Assembly (NCBI GenBank): GCA_018818465.1
Contig: JAHIRU010000015.1
Location: forward strand, 1 to 5,273
Length of the DNA: 5,273 nucleotides
Origin: Nanobdellota archaeon
Lineage (GTDB): Archaea; Aenigmatarchaeota; Aenigmatarchaeia; QMZP01
Direction of reading: 5' to 3'
Shown: one piece after another, positions 1-5,272 of the stretch
Position numbering within the stretch: position 1 is the stretch's first letter
How the letters are laid out: the number at the start of each line of letters is the position of its first letter
Made by a program: the position numbers and the translations under genes
Notes under the pieces: generated by a model
The model's database searches: none
What the model was told of the DNA's origin: nothing
Seen by the model: only the letters and a program-made list of their open reading frames with translations

Positions 1-123
1 ATATACTTATGTAAGATGGGTTTAGGTGTAGACGATTTACCTTTCTTCACAATAATTGCAGAATTATGTTTATCTAACGAATTCATACAATATGTTATTT
101 CAGTGTTATACTTAAAACATTAA
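1..123 (+). CDS. Possible C-terminal end of an unidentified gene (partial)
   Basis: Frame 1 is open from the left edge to a TAA at 121-123, giving 40 residues that include GLGVDDLPFF and end in VISVLYLKH. I do not recognise a family. An open run of this length is only weakly significant in such AT-rich DNA. A competing reading exists on the minus strand: an ATG at 86-84 opens a frame that runs off the left edge (28 residues), with a TATA-like stretch about 25 nt upstream (106-117). Both cannot easily be real. The call rests only on the open frame and on the absence of any other gene before 291. Confidence 0.22.
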   Translation: MYLCKMGLGVDDLPFFTIIAELCLSNEFIQYVISVLYLKH

Positions 124-252
124 CGCAACCATAGGATAAACTAACACCCGTCTAATATTATTAACCCATTAATCAAGGTAATGAACACAACAGCAATTTC
201 TCTCATTGTAATATTTGCGCTGGTTTAAGATTATTGACACTTATGTGAGGAA

Positions 253-260
253 TTTTTAAA
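253..260 (+). promoter_or_regulatory. Archaeal TATA-like box for the PIG-L deacetylase gene
   Basis: The sequence TTTTTAAA is preceded by a purine-rich GTGAGGAA, as expected of a BRE. Its centre lies about 34 nt before the ATG at 291, so transcription would start near 283 and leave a very short leader. No convincing Shine-Dalgarno site precedes the gene. The rest of 124-290 shows no gene, RNA or strong repeat that I can support. Confidence 0.5.
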
Positions 261-290
261 TCCATAATACCATATTAATCAGTGATTTAT

Positions 291-950
291 ATGAAGAAAG
301 TTTTGGTTTTTGCTCCACATCCTGATGACGAAATACTTGGTTGTGGAGGAATATTGCTAAAGAGAAGGAAAGAATTTCCAGAAATTAGCATATGCTACGT
401 TACATATGGAGATACCCCTCCTGCATGGAACATTTCAAAAGAAGAATATACCAAATTAAGAGAAATAGAGGCGAGAAAAGTATGCAAAAAACTAAACGTT
501 TCAAATGTTCATTTTTTGGGAGAGCCTGATGGTTTTTTAAAAACAACAGAATCATTAATTAAAAAGGTTGTCAGAGTTATTAGAGAAGAGAAACCACACC
601 GAGTTTATATCCCACACGATAAAGAGAGCAACTCTGATCATAAAAAAGTTCATGAAATTGTTAAGGAAGCTATTTGGTGGGCATCTTTTTCTTATTTTCC
701 TGAATGTTTAACGGAAATATGGGAAGTTCCAGAAATATTTTGTTATGAGGTATGGACACCTATGATTGATTTTAATTATGTTGAAGATATTACAAATGTT
801 ATGGTTAAAAAAATTGAATTATTACAGAAATACAAGTCGCAGCTAGATATTATTAGATATGATGAAGCAATTAAGGGGTTGAATAGATACCGTGGAATAA
901 TGTCAGAAAGGGGCTATTTTGTCGAAGTTTTTAATGCAATAAAAATTTAA
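291..950 (+). CDS. PIG-L/LmbE family zinc-dependent N-deacetylase
   Basis: This 219-residue protein matches the PIG-L/LmbE family, cytosolic metal-dependent hydrolases that remove the acetyl group from N-acetylglucosamine-type sugars on lipids, thiol precursors or nucleotide-linked carriers. The hallmark HPDDE lies at residues 10-14 after a hydrophobic strand (VLVFAP). His10 and Asp13 should bind zinc, and one of the preceding acidic residues should be the general base. The second motif, DHKKVH at 116-121, should supply the third ligand, probably His117. The tail, with EVWTP at 153-157 and DEAIKGLNRYRG at 191-202, is typical of one widespread subfamily. The frame can be extended to a GTG at 282, but ATG 291 aligns the N-terminus with the family and suits the TATA box. 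It lies 75 nt upstream of the HTH gene, which has its own promoter, so it is probably a separate unit. The substrate cannot be read from the context. Confidence 0.9.
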   Translation: MKKVLVFAPHPDDEILGCGGILLKRRKEFPEISICYVTYGDTPPAWNISKEEYTKLREIEARKVCKKLNVSNVHFLGEPDGFLKTTESLIKKVVRVIREEKPHRVYIPHDKESNSDHKKVHEIVKEAIWWASFSYFPECLTEIWEVPEIFCYEVWTPMIDFNYVEDITNVMVKKIELLQKYKSQLDIIRYDEAIKGLNRYRGIMSERGYFVEVFNAIKI

Positions 951-981
951 AAAACACTTCAAAAAACGTTAATTTCTCAAC

Positions 982-1016
982 TAGTTGCAAAAAACTTTAT
1001 AATAAATTTGCAACTA
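982..1016 (+). promoter_or_regulatory. Perfect 10-bp inverted repeat centred on a TATA box: likely operator
   Basis: TAGTTGCAAA (982-991) is the exact reverse complement of TTTGCAACTA (1007-1016), with a 15-nt AT-rich spacer. The dyad centre is 999, and the TATA box CTTTATAA sits at 995-1002, also centred near 999. A dimeric protein bound to both arms would cover the TBP/TFB site and repress transcription. The natural candidate is the winged-helix protein encoded just downstream, acting as an autoregulator; that assignment is inference. No T-tract follows on the plus strand, so it does not look like a terminator. Confidence 0.6.
995..1002 (+). promoter_or_regulatory. Archaeal TATA box of the HTH-V4R-V4R-methyltransferase operon
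   Basis: CTTTATAA is preceded by an A-rich BRE-like stretch (988-994). Its centre is about 27 nt before the ATG at 1026, so the predicted transcription start coincides with that ATG and the first gene would be leaderless. This spacing argues for ATG 1026 over the in-frame TTG at 1008, which would lie upstream of the expected transcript. Confidence 0.6.
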
Positions 1017-1025
1017 TTAATAAAT

Positions 1026-1280
1026 ATGTATAAAGGGAAAAAACTAAACGATCAAGTGTTAGAACTTATACATAATAATTGGCCAATACATGTTCGCGAA
1101 ACTATACAATTGCTTAACTGGGATCCATTTGATATCAGTAATGTTTCCAAGATAAGATATCATTTCCACGAACTTCGTAAAAAGGAAAAGATACGTACAA
1201 AGAAGATTGGTAGGGCACTTGTTGCTTGGCCTGTGGAGATTGAAAAACTAAGATTGATACACGAGTTGTTGAGGGAATAA
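1026..1280 (+). CDS. Small winged-helix DNA-binding protein, probable transcription regulator
   Basis: This 84-residue protein is one winged helix-turn-helix domain with almost nothing else. By inspection, helix 1 is about residues 9-17 (DQVLELIHN), helix 2 about 21-30 (IHVRETIQLL), and the recognition helix about 39-55 (from NVSKIRYHF through a basic ELRKKEKI). The wing is RTKKIGRALVAW at 57-68, followed by a C-terminal helix (70-83) that could mediate dimerisation. It has no ligand-binding domain, but the next gene, one base after its stop, encodes a V4R ligand-binding protein, so sensing may be done in trans. It is the first gene of a four-gene operon, with a dyad operator over its own TATA box, which suggests autoregulation. 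The start at ATG 1026 gives a leaderless mRNA. It could instead be a non-regulatory wHTH protein; its exact family is not recognised. Confidence 0.72.
   Translation: MYKGKKLNDQVLELIHNNWPIHVRETIQLLNWDPFDISNVSKIRYHFHELRKKEKIRTKKIGRALVAWPVEIEKLRLIHELLRE
1271..1276 (+). promoter_or_regulatory. Shine-Dalgarno site of the first V4R gene
   Basis: GAGGGA lies within the last codons of the winged-helix gene, 5 nt before ATG 1282. Internal genes of this operon appear to use SD-type initiation, while the first gene appears leaderless. It supports 1282 as a true start and not a frameshifted continuation of the HTH gene. Confidence 0.5.
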
Positions 1281-1281
1281 C

Positions 1282-1824
1282 ATGATATTATCAGCCATTT
1301 TTAAAAAATTTTTGATAAACAGATCTTTTTCAATAAATAATGGACAAATTAAATTGTTTGGAAAAATGTTTTGGACACTGTTACCAGCAAAATCTCTAGC
1401 AATGACCTATCAAAAAATTGCAGAAAAGAATGGTCCAAAATTCTTATATGATTTAGGATATGAAGCAGGACATGATGCCGCAGTTGAAATGATGAAAAGT
1501 ATGCAATTAAAACTTAAAGGTGGTTGGATATCTCTAAACGCTGTGCTAGCAATGTTAGATTTTATTGGTTTTGGTAAGGTTGAGTTTACTGAAAGGAAAA
1601 TTGAAAAAGACGGTCATCACCATCTTAAAATTAAAGTTACTGATAATCCAGTAATAGAAAACGCAAAAAAGATGTTTGGTTCAAAATCTATGGTTTGTAA
1701 TTGGTTTTTAGGAGTTTATTCGGCTCATGCGAATATGGATCTTGGTACAAAAAACGCTCACTTTAAAGAAAATAAATGCTTTTCTACAAGACACCCACAT
1801 TGTGAATGGGAGACTGTGTGGTAA
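1282..1824 (+). CDS. V4R-domain ligand-binding protein, first paralogue
   Basis: This 180-residue protein is a stand-alone V4R (4-vinyl reductase) domain. The family belongs to the ligand-binding fold shared by NO-sensing and Golgi TRAPP proteins, and includes BchJ, the sensory domains of XylR/DmpR-type regulators and the redox domain of methanogen MsvR. The N-terminal half has the helical signature EKNGPKFLYDLGYEAG (48-63). The C-terminal half has FGSKSMVCNWFLGVYS (132-147) and the closing V4R pattern KENKC...HC (162-174), with Cys139, Cys166 and Cys174. These are the only cysteines and all three are kept in the paralogue, so metal binding or thiol redox sensing is possible. There is no signal peptide or membrane segment. 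It starts 1 nt after the HTH stop, and is probably the sensor partner of the HTH protein or of the methyltransferase. The ligand is unknown. Confidence 0.75.
   Translation: MILSAIFKKFLINRSFSINNGQIKLFGKMFWTLLPAKSLAMTYQKIAEKNGPKFLYDLGYEAGHDAAVEMMKSMQLKLKGGWISLNAVLAMLDFIGFGKVEFTERKIEKDGHHHLKIKVTDNPVIENAKKMFGSKSMVCNWFLGVYSAHANMDLGTKNAHFKENKCFSTRHPHCEWETVW
1422..1464 (+). repeat. 43-nt DNA block identical between the two V4R genes
   Basis: Positions 1422-1464 and 1961-2003 are identical at all 43 bases. They encode EKNGPKFLYDLGYE in both proteins, with all 14 codons the same. The proteins are otherwise far diverged and use different synonymous codons at shared residues elsewhere, for example AAA/AAG in FKK and TGC/TGT at the second conserved cysteine. 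This points to recent recombination between the copies. Confidence 0.85.
1675..1702 (+). repeat. 28-nt DNA block identical between the two V4R genes
   Basis: Positions 1675-1702 and 2202-2229 are identical at all 28 bases. They encode FGSKSMVCN, including the first conserved cysteine, in the same codons in both genes. It is the second of two such blocks in the tandem pair. Confidence 0.85.
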
Positions 1825-1826
1825 AT

Positions 1827-2351
1827 ATGGAAAACTTTTTTAAGAAAGTGTTGTTAGGTCGAGAATTTGAAAACATAAAAGGTAGAATAATACTATTTGG
1901 AAGAATTGATTGGTTGTTGCACCCATCTCATGCTCTTGCAAAAAATTTACAAACAATAGGAGAAAAGAATGGTCCAAAATTCTTATATGATTTAGGATAT
2001 GAAAATGGAAAAATTTTTGTAGAAGATCTGGATAAAATTATAGGTAAAACATGGATCGAAAAAGAAAAAGTTATGTCGTTTTTATCATCATTCATAAGTT
2101 TTGGTAAAATAAATTTCATAAGTTTTAAAAGTGATAATAATAAACATAAAATTATATTTTATATAACTAATAATTCAACAATTTTAGAAGCTAAAAAATT
2201 ATTTGGTTCAAAATCTATGGTTTGTAATTTTTTTAGAGGTATTTTTTCTGGATACATAGAATCAGCTTTTAATATTAAAAGTATAAAACTCAAAGAAGCA
2301 AAATGTGTATGTAAAGGTTCACGTTTTTGTGAATTTGGGAGTAAATTATAA
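1827..2351 (+). CDS. V4R-domain ligand-binding protein, second paralogue
   Basis: This 174-residue protein is a tandem paralogue of the preceding V4R protein, about 38% identical when aligned by eye, with one gap of about 4 residues near residue 71. It keeps EKNGPKFLYDLGYENG (46-61), FGSKSMVCNFFRG (126-138) and the C-terminal cysteine region (KEAKCVC at 156-162, FCEF at 167-170). Cys133, Cys160 and Cys168 match the three cysteines of the first paralogue with the same spacing (X26 and X7), and Cys162 is extra. The frame extends to ATG 1806, inside the previous gene, but ATG 1827, 2 nt after that stop, aligns with the paralogue's N-terminus and is preferred. No good Shine-Dalgarno site lies at normal spacing, so translation is probably coupled. 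The pair could form a heterodimer. The ligand is unknown. Confidence 0.74.
   Translation: MENFFKKVLLGREFENIKGRIILFGRIDWLLHPSHALAKNLQTIGEKNGPKFLYDLGYENGKIFVEDLDKIIGKTWIEKEKVMSFLSSFISFGKINFISFKSDNNKHKIIFYITNNSTILEAKKLFGSKSMVCNFFRGIFSGYIESAFNIKSIKLKEAKCVCKGSRFCEFGSKL
2337..2341 (+). promoter_or_regulatory. Shine-Dalgarno-like site of the methyltransferase gene
   Basis: GGGAG lies in the last codons of the second V4R gene, 9 nt before ATG 2351. The ATG overlaps the V4R stop codon by one base (TAATG), a classic arrangement for coupled translation. Confidence 0.45.
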
Positions 2352-3274
2352 TGTCAACTATATTAGAAATAGATACTACATCAACAGTAAAAATAGATCA
2401 AATTACAGAGTATATAAGAGCAAATAATGATGATATAGCTAAAACACTAAATTCTTTGGTATATAGAGAAACAGAATCACCAGAAGATAAAGAAGAAGTA
2501 AGAAATTATTTAATTTCTAAAAGCGATTTATGTAAAACAATATGGGGAGACGGTTCAGATATTTATAAACGCAGTTGGGATGCTATAAAATCTATTTATA
2601 GAAACGAACCAAGCGGCGAAGACCAAGATTTAGATAGAATGTGTTTAGAAACCGGTGCTTGTAGAGGATTGAGAAACAGAAGAGAATATGTTATGGAAGC
2701 TGTAAAAAGTATTCTTGCAGAAAGAGATTATAATGCATACATACTTAATATAGCTTCTGGTGATGGTGACGATATAATGCAACTTTTAAAGGAAATAGAT
2801 TCATATCAAGATATCAGTAATATTGAAATAACATGTTTAGATTTTAATGAAGATGCAATTAATGATGGTAGAATAAAAGTAAATGAATATGGTTTAGAAA
2901 AAAACATCAATTTTGTTGTCGGTGACGCCTTTAGGATATCTTCTTATATAAAACAAGGCAAATTAAAAGAACCAGATATTAATTTAGCGATAGGCTTATT
3001 AGATTATTTCGATGAAAGAGGGGTGCAAACACTTTTAAAAAACATTAATAACGCAAAAAATAATACCTATCTGATAGCTGCAAATATAAAACCACATGAT
3101 GTAGGTAATCATTCTCTTATGGGCATTCTTGGTTGGTCACTATTTGAAAGGGAAGAAAATGAATTTAATGAACTCATTAAAGTTTGTGGTTTTGAAGATG
3201 AAATTTATACTGAACCAGAAAATGTATTTATGATAGCCAAAGCCAAAATTGTCAAACAAATAAAAACATCATAA
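2351..3274 (+). CDS. Class I SAM-dependent methyltransferase, substrate unknown
   Basis: This 307-residue protein has a Rossmann-type methyltransferase core after an N-terminal region of about 125 residues. Motif I, the SAM-binding glycine loop, is ILNIASGDG at 131-139. The acidic end of strand 2, which would hold the ribose hydroxyls, is LDFNED at 163-168. GDAF at 191-194 fits the adenine-contacting loop, and NLAIGLLDYF at 211-220 is strand 4 with the segment after it. ACRGLRNRREYVMEAV (103-118) just before the core, and GWSLFEREENEF (261-272) near the end, recall the putative methyltransferase families that include Methyltransf_20 and the PhcB-like enzymes of fatty-acid methyl ester signalling; this is recalled from memory and unverified. 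It is the last gene of the operon, overlapping the V4R stop by 1 nt, and is cytosolic. It may methylate a small molecule sensed by the V4R proteins, or a protein; neither is shown. Confidence 0.8.
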   Translation: MSTILEIDTTSTVKIDQITEYIRANNDDIAKTLNSLVYRETESPEDKEEVRNYLISKSDLCKTIWGDGSDIYKRSWDAIKSIYRNEPSGEDQDLDRMCLETGACRGLRNRREYVMEAVKSILAERDYNAYILNIASGDGDDIMQLLKEIDSYQDISNIEITCLDFNEDAINDGRIKVNEYGLEKNINFVVGDAFRISSYIKQGKLKEPDINLAIGLLDYFDERGVQTLLKNINNAKNNTYLIAANIKPHDVGNHSLMGILGWSLFEREENEFNELIKVCGFEDEIYTEPENVFMIAKAKIVKQIKTS

Positions 3275-3282
3275 TATGTTAT

Positions 3283-3288
3283 AAAAAA
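3283..3288 (-). terminator. Oligo-T terminator of the KaiC-like gene
   Basis: Read on the minus strand, a run of six T residues begins 1 nt after the stop codon of the KaiC-like gene. Archaeal RNA polymerase can terminate at short T tracts without a hairpin. The 15-nt gap to the convergent methyltransferase stop leaves room for little else. Confidence 0.4.
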
Positions 3289-3289
3289 C

Positions 3290-4015
3290 TTATAAATTCT
3301 TTACTACAATACCATTTTTTCCAATTTCCATTGAATAAACATCCTTTCCATGATTTGTTCTACGCATCTTCCTTATAATCAAACTCCTGTTGTATTCCTC
3401 ACCCATTCCAAAATAATTCATCACCAAAATGCCATCAACAACGAACTCCTCTACTCCGAATCTTGAAAGCTTCTTTGCGCCTTCTGGTATCTCTGATGTT
3501 ATTAATGACGTGCAGCCGACTTTCTTTAATGTATTGACTATGCTTAGAATGCGCTTGCGTGTCTGTGCCAGGTTGTCTATTGCAAGCCCCATCGTTGCTG
3601 TCGAATCTATGACAACCCTTTTTGCATTGAGTGAACCGATTTCATTTATTATTTCTGATGAGATGTTGCCTGCCTGCGCAGGGTCGTGATAGAATATGTT
3701 GAACATGCCCTTGTCTATATATTTCTGGAAATCCCAGCCAAACACTCTTACATCTTCCTTTATATCATCAGGCTCTTCTTCCAAAGTTACATATATGCCT
3801 GTCTCTCCTTTTTGGAGGCCGTGCCACAGGAACTGAGAACAGAATATTGTTTTGCCAGTGCCTGTTTCACCTGTTACAAGATTGACAGAGTTTTTTACAA
3901 GGCCGCCCTGCATAAGCGAATCCAATCCAGGTATGCCTGTCTCAATTCTGCTAAAAGATAGATTTGGTTTCAATTTGTCTGATAATTTTGGAACTCCGTG
4001 TTTCATAATACCCAT
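3290..4015 (-). CDS. KaiC-like RecA-superfamily ATPase (single domain)
   Basis: This 241-residue protein is one KaiC-like ATPase domain, roughly half the length of the two-domain cyanobacterial clock KaiC. The N-terminal family signature is RIETGIPGLDSLMQGGL at 23-39. Walker A is GETGTGKT at 49-56. The expected catalytic glutamates lie in LEEEPDD at 78-84, Glu79 and Glu80 being the likeliest, and Walker B is RVVIDS at 133-138. A basic C-terminal signature (KMRRTNH, 216-222) is also typical. Such single-domain proteins are common in archaea and are thought to act as signalling or scaffold ATPases, some near motility or regulatory genes; no partner is visible here. Met4 (ATG ending at 4006) is an alternative start: the TATA-like box at 4035-4042 is only about 24 nt from ATG 4015 but about 33 nt from the second ATG. 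The gene is convergent with the V4R operon and noticeably richer in G+C. Confidence 0.9.
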   Translation of the reverse strand: MGIMKHGVPKLSDKLKPNLSFSRIETGIPGLDSLMQGGLVKNSVNLVTGETGTGKTIFCSQFLWHGLQKGETGIYVTLEEEPDDIKEDVRVFGWDFQKYIDKGMFNIFYHDPAQAGNISSEIINEIGSLNAKRVVIDSTATMGLAIDNLAQTRKRILSIVNTLKKVGCTSLITSEIPEGAKKLSRFGVEEFVVDGILVMNYFGMGEEYNRSLIIRKMRRTNHGKDVYSMEIGKNGIVVKNL

Positions 4016-4034
4016 TTAAAAATTAGCATTGCTG

Positions 4035-4042
4035 ATTTAAAT
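4035..4042 (-). promoter_or_regulatory. TATA-like box for the KaiC-like gene
   Basis: ATTTAAAT, which reads the same on both strands, lies about 24 nt before ATG 4015 on the minus strand. Transcription would begin at about 4012-4014, near or just inside the annotated start, so a leaderless start at the second ATG (4006) is possible. Confidence 0.4.
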
Positions 4043-4088
4043 CTATTCTTAAAACAAAGCTTTGTAAACCGTTAAGTTGACAACATGG

Positions 4089-4120
4089 AAAGAAAAGACC
4101 ACACCCCAAAAGGGTGTGGT
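4089..4120 (-). terminator. Hairpin plus T-rich tract terminating the leucine-rich-repeat gene
   Basis: ACCACACCC (4098-4106) pairs perfectly with GGGTGTGGT (4112-4120) around a 5-nt loop. Read on the minus strand, the stem is followed by CTTTTCTTT (4097-4089), a terminator-like tail about 25 nt after the LRR stop codon. On the plus strand no T-tract follows, so the direction fits the LRR gene. It also separates that gene from the KaiC-like promoter. Confidence 0.65.
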
Positions 4121-4144
4121 TGTAGTTACCTAAGGATATACTTA

Positions 4145-5272
4145 TCAAGGATCATAAACCACATCGACTTCCCTTGCTTCCAGTTCAGGAATATAAACAT
4201 TTTTAGATGCATCACTGAGCGGATTGCCCTTCAAGTAAATTGTATCGTTTATACCTAAACCACCATTCATAACGAGTGGGTTAATATCTTTAATTTGGTT
4301 ATATGATAACATAACTACATTTAACATAGGAAGAAACTGAAGAGAATAAATATTCTCAACTTTATTATCTTGCAAATCAAGAAAAACCAAACTATGAAGA
4401 TTTTGTAATGCGGTTATATCAACAATCTGATTAGACATTAATTGAAGTCGAGTGAGATTAACAAGGTTCTCAAGCGGGCTTATATCAACAATCTGATTAC
4501 CATGTAAATAAAGCTCTTTTAAGCCTGCAAGTCCACTAAGTGAGCTGAGATTACTGATTCGATTATCTCCTAAAGCAATGAAAAGTAAATTATTAAGGTT
4601 CTCAAGCGGGCTTATATCAACAACATTATTAACATTCATATAAAGATTTTTAAGATCTGTACAGTATTGTAAACCCTCTAAGTTTGTAATATTTAAACCT
4701 TCAGCACTCAGTACAGTTAATCCTGTAAGATCGTTTTTTACTATATCTCCACTTGGTTTACCAATAGCATCTCGAATGGCTTGCTCTAGATTTGAATCAA
4801 GAAAGTTTACAATATCGTCTCCCACACCAACACTCGGCGTTGCTGACAAAATAACTGTGTTTGTGTCAACATTTGGTGGTGAAGCACTGTCACGACACCG
4901 TACACCAAACCAATACGTTTGTCCGTTAACAAGGCCCTGAAAACTATCATAGTATTCATGACCTGGATTGCACCATGAACATACTACTGGTTCCTGATCC
5001 CATGGATTGTTATCCGTATCGATATAAATCAGATATTCTACTGGTGAACTTTTCTCATCGGTTGCGCATCCCCACGAAATGATTAAATTCTCATTTGATT
5101 CTAAAACATCATAAATTCCAACATGATTATCCCAAACAGGAGGAGTTGTATCTTGACTTGGAATTACAACAGTTGGTTTTAAACTGAAATGTTCAACAGC
5201 GTTGGAATTAACATAAGCACTTACAGTCAGGCTTACATCAAGCGCCTTTAATGCGATGCCTAGAACTTTTAG
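4145..5272 (-). CDS. Surface-type protein with FN3-like domain and leucine-rich repeats (5' end outside window)
   Basis: The frame is open from the stop at 4145-4147 to the right edge, 375 residues, with no in-frame ATG. The only possible start codon is a TTG at 4849, which lies in the linker between domains and is surely internal. Residues 1-40 look like the beta-rich end of an earlier domain. Residues about 41-146 resemble a fibronectin-III/Ig-like domain, from DTTPPVWD through NGQTYWFGVRCRDSASPP, with Cys69, Cys98, Cys101 and Cys126. A helical cap follows (NLEQAIRDAIGKPSGDI, 161-177). Then come SDS22/internalin-like repeats of L..L.L..N.I.DISPLENL type, five of exactly 22 residues (205-314), flanked by weaker ones and a C-terminal cap. 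The LRR part binds protein partners in known relatives; adhesion or cell-surface recognition is inferred. Any signal peptide or anchor lies outside the window or is absent: the C-terminus shows no membrane segment. Confidence 0.85.
   Translation of the reverse strand, partial: LKVLGIALKALDVSLTVSAYVNSNAVEHFSLKPTVVIPSQDTTPPVWDNHVGIYDVLESNENLIISWGCATDEKSSPVEYLIYIDTDNNPWDQEPVVCSWCNPGHEYYDSFQGLVNGQTYWFGVRCRDSASPPNVDTNTVILSATPSVGVGDDIVNFLDSNLEQAIRDAIGKPSGDIVKNDLTGLTVLSAEGLNITNLEGLQYCTDLKNLYMNVNNVVDISPLENLNNLLFIALGDNRISNLSSLSGLAGLKELYLHGNQIVDISPLENLVNLTRLQLMSNQIVDITALQNLHSLVFLDLQDNKVENIYSLQFLPMLNVVMLSYNQIKDINPLVMNGGLGINDTIYLKGNPLSDASKNVYIPELEAREVDVVYDP
4331..4660 (-). repeat. Five tandem 66-bp leucine-rich repeat units
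   Basis: The units encode residues 205-314 of the LRR protein. Near-identical DNA persists between some of them: 4463-4491 and 4595-4623 are identical over 29 nt, two units apart (132 bp), and 4414-4433 and 4480-4499 are identical over 20 nt, one unit apart (66 bp). This suggests fairly recent unit duplication or exchange. Confidence 0.8.

Noticed and set aside
282..290. GTG 282 as start of the deacetylase
   Set aside because: It adds three residues before the usual family N-terminus, and it lies at or before the predicted transcription start. ATG 291 is preferred.
982..1016. Inverted repeat read as a terminator of the deacetylase gene
   Set aside because: The 15-nt loop is long, no T-tract follows on the plus strand, and the dyad is centred on a TATA box, which fits an operator better.
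1008..1025. TTG start at 1008 for the winged-helix gene
   Set aside because: It lies within the right arm of the dyad and upstream of the transcription start predicted from the TATA box. ATG 1026 fits a leaderless transcript.
1806..1826. ATG 1806 as start of the second V4R gene
   Set aside because: It would overlap the first V4R gene by 19 nt and add residues with no match in the paralogue. ATG 1827 gives a clean N-terminal alignment.
1928..2119. Minus-strand ORF of 63 codons
   Set aside because: It lies wholly antisense to the second V4R gene, has no recognisable domain or start signal, and is a shadow of AT-rich coding DNA.
3429..3961. Two plus-strand ORFs (3429-3689 and 3686-3961)
   Set aside because: Both are antisense to the KaiC-like gene, whose Walker motifs make the minus strand clearly the coding one.
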